A stretch of 6,600 bases of DNA from Clostridiales bacterium. Its GTDB lineage: Bacteria > Bacillota > Clostridia > Lachnospirales > Lachnospiraceae. Below, piece after piece: positions 6,085 through 6,600 of this stretch. The position numbers were made by a program, and so were the translations under genes. The notes beneath the pieces are model-generated. The model saw only the letters and a program-made list of their open reading frames with translations. It had not been told where the DNA came from and made no database searches. The number at the start of each line of letters is the position of its first letter. The first letter of the stretch is position 1. The stretch is taken from the NCBI GenBank assembly GCA_015655565.1, contig JAATEU010000336.1, forward strand, positions 1-6,600, read 5' to 3'.

Positions 6085-6600
6085 CTAAATAAAAAACTTC
6101 AATAAATCAGGATATAGAATATCTTGATTTACAATATAGCTATCATGTTCATGCCCATTCATTATTATTAATTCTGCGTTTGGCAAGGTGTTTGTAAAAT
6201 TAACAAATGACTCCGGTTTAAAGATATCCTGTTCTGCCACTATAACTAACGTGGAAGTTGTTACATTTTTCACATCAGTTAATTCAATATTAGGATGTTC
6301 CAGCATTAGCTTGAACAAAGGATTTTTTGTTTTCTCATATGTTTCTTTAACAAATTGATAACTTTCCTCAGTAAAATCATCCGGTTTTAAATTCACACCT
6401 AAAAGTGCCATTTTGTTTATACATTCACCCTGATTCATTGCCAGAATTAATGAAATAATTGCACCGTCACTAAAACCGACAATATTTACTTTCCCCAAAT
6501 TCAACTTATTGATAAATGAATATATATCTTTTGACATGGTTTCATATGAATAGTCTTCCGTTCTTGTACTTTTACCATGATTTCTGCTATCAATAGCATA
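6085..6600 (-). CDS. Alpha/beta hydrolase, C-terminal part (5' end outside window)
   Basis: Predicted soluble serine hydrolase of the alpha/beta-hydrolase fold. The frame is open to the window edge, giving 171 visible residues. The ATG at 6537 is internal, because typical family sequence precedes it: the visible part begins YAIDSRNHGKST, the Asp-x-Arg-x-His-Gly-Lys-Ser segment that follows strand 4 in this fold. The nucleophile elbow is GFSDG (Ser at visible residue 44). The likely acid is Asp in VIVAEQD (about 125) and the likely base is His in EHDSYI (about 152), so the whole catalytic triad is present. Missing are the first strands and the oxyanion-hole motif, probably some 70-80 residues. 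The protein ends normally at LLKFFI followed by TAG. The substrate cannot be told; esterase, lipase-like or peptidase-like activity are all possible. It lies upstream of the AraC gene on the same strand, but the long gap and the separate AraC promoter argue against one operon. Confidence 0.88.
   Translation of the reverse strand, partial: YAIDSRNHGKSTRTEDYSYETMSKDIYSFINKLNLGKVNIVGFSDGAIISLILAMNQGECINKMALLGVNLKPDDFTEESYQFVKETYEKTKNPLFKLMLEHPNIELTDVKNVTTSTLVIVAEQDIFKPESFVNFTNTLPNAELIIMNGHEHDSYIVNQDILYPDLLKFFI

Noticed and set aside
5734..6105. 123-codon plus-strand frame in the gap before the AraC gene
   Set aside because: It starts with TTG without a ribosome site, has Lys/Asn/Ile-rich composition typical of chance in AT-rich DNA, and overlaps the end of the opposing hydrolase gene.

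Overview
The window looks like a chromosomal segment of a moderately AT-rich Gram-positive anaerobe, most likely a Clostridia-type member of the Bacillota. The grounds are purine-rich Shine-Dalgarno sites (AAGGAGG), a consensus sigma-A promoter, AT-rich gaps, and a gene layout familiar from Lachnospiraceae/Clostridium and streptococci. This assignment is inference from style, not from a marker gene.

All well-supported genes are on the minus strand, so the window reads from right to left. At the right edge is the C-terminal part of an alpha/beta hydrolase (6600-6085), cut by the window end. A gap of about 390 bases with no convincing gene follows. Next come a possible operator (two AACCnGGTT palindromes, 5724-5699) and a strong extended -10 promoter (5694-5666), which drive an AraC-family regulator (5629-4682).

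Right after the regulator's stop lies a decayed piece of an ECF-transporter T component (CbiQ/EcfT-like, 4679-4467). A 21-codon open stretch (4412-4347) and a strong intrinsic-terminator-like hairpin (4342-4309) follow it. Eleven bases beyond the hairpin is the ribosome site of the first of two half-size ABC transporters (4282-2465). The second (2461-728) starts 3 bases after the first one stops. The pair almost certainly forms a heterodimer with two consensus ATP sites.

An AraC regulator next to paired exporter-fold ABC half-transporters is the arrangement of YbtA with YbtP/YbtQ, and the transporter pair also recalls mycobacterial IrtA/IrtB. In Bacillota, from memory, this set often contains an ECF module (S, T and A components) between regulator and ABC pair. 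Here that module seems to have been deleted down to a scar, leaving regulator and ABC pair intact. A metal, metallophore or other small-molecule substrate is an inference; the sequence does not show it.

The left end (1-727) holds no recognisable gene. It carries several short open stretches with surprisingly good translation signals, including a possible one-base-frameshifted 48-codon ORF (299-444) and a 34-codon minus-strand ORF followed by a hairpin (136-8), plus a weak candidate terminator for the ABC operon.
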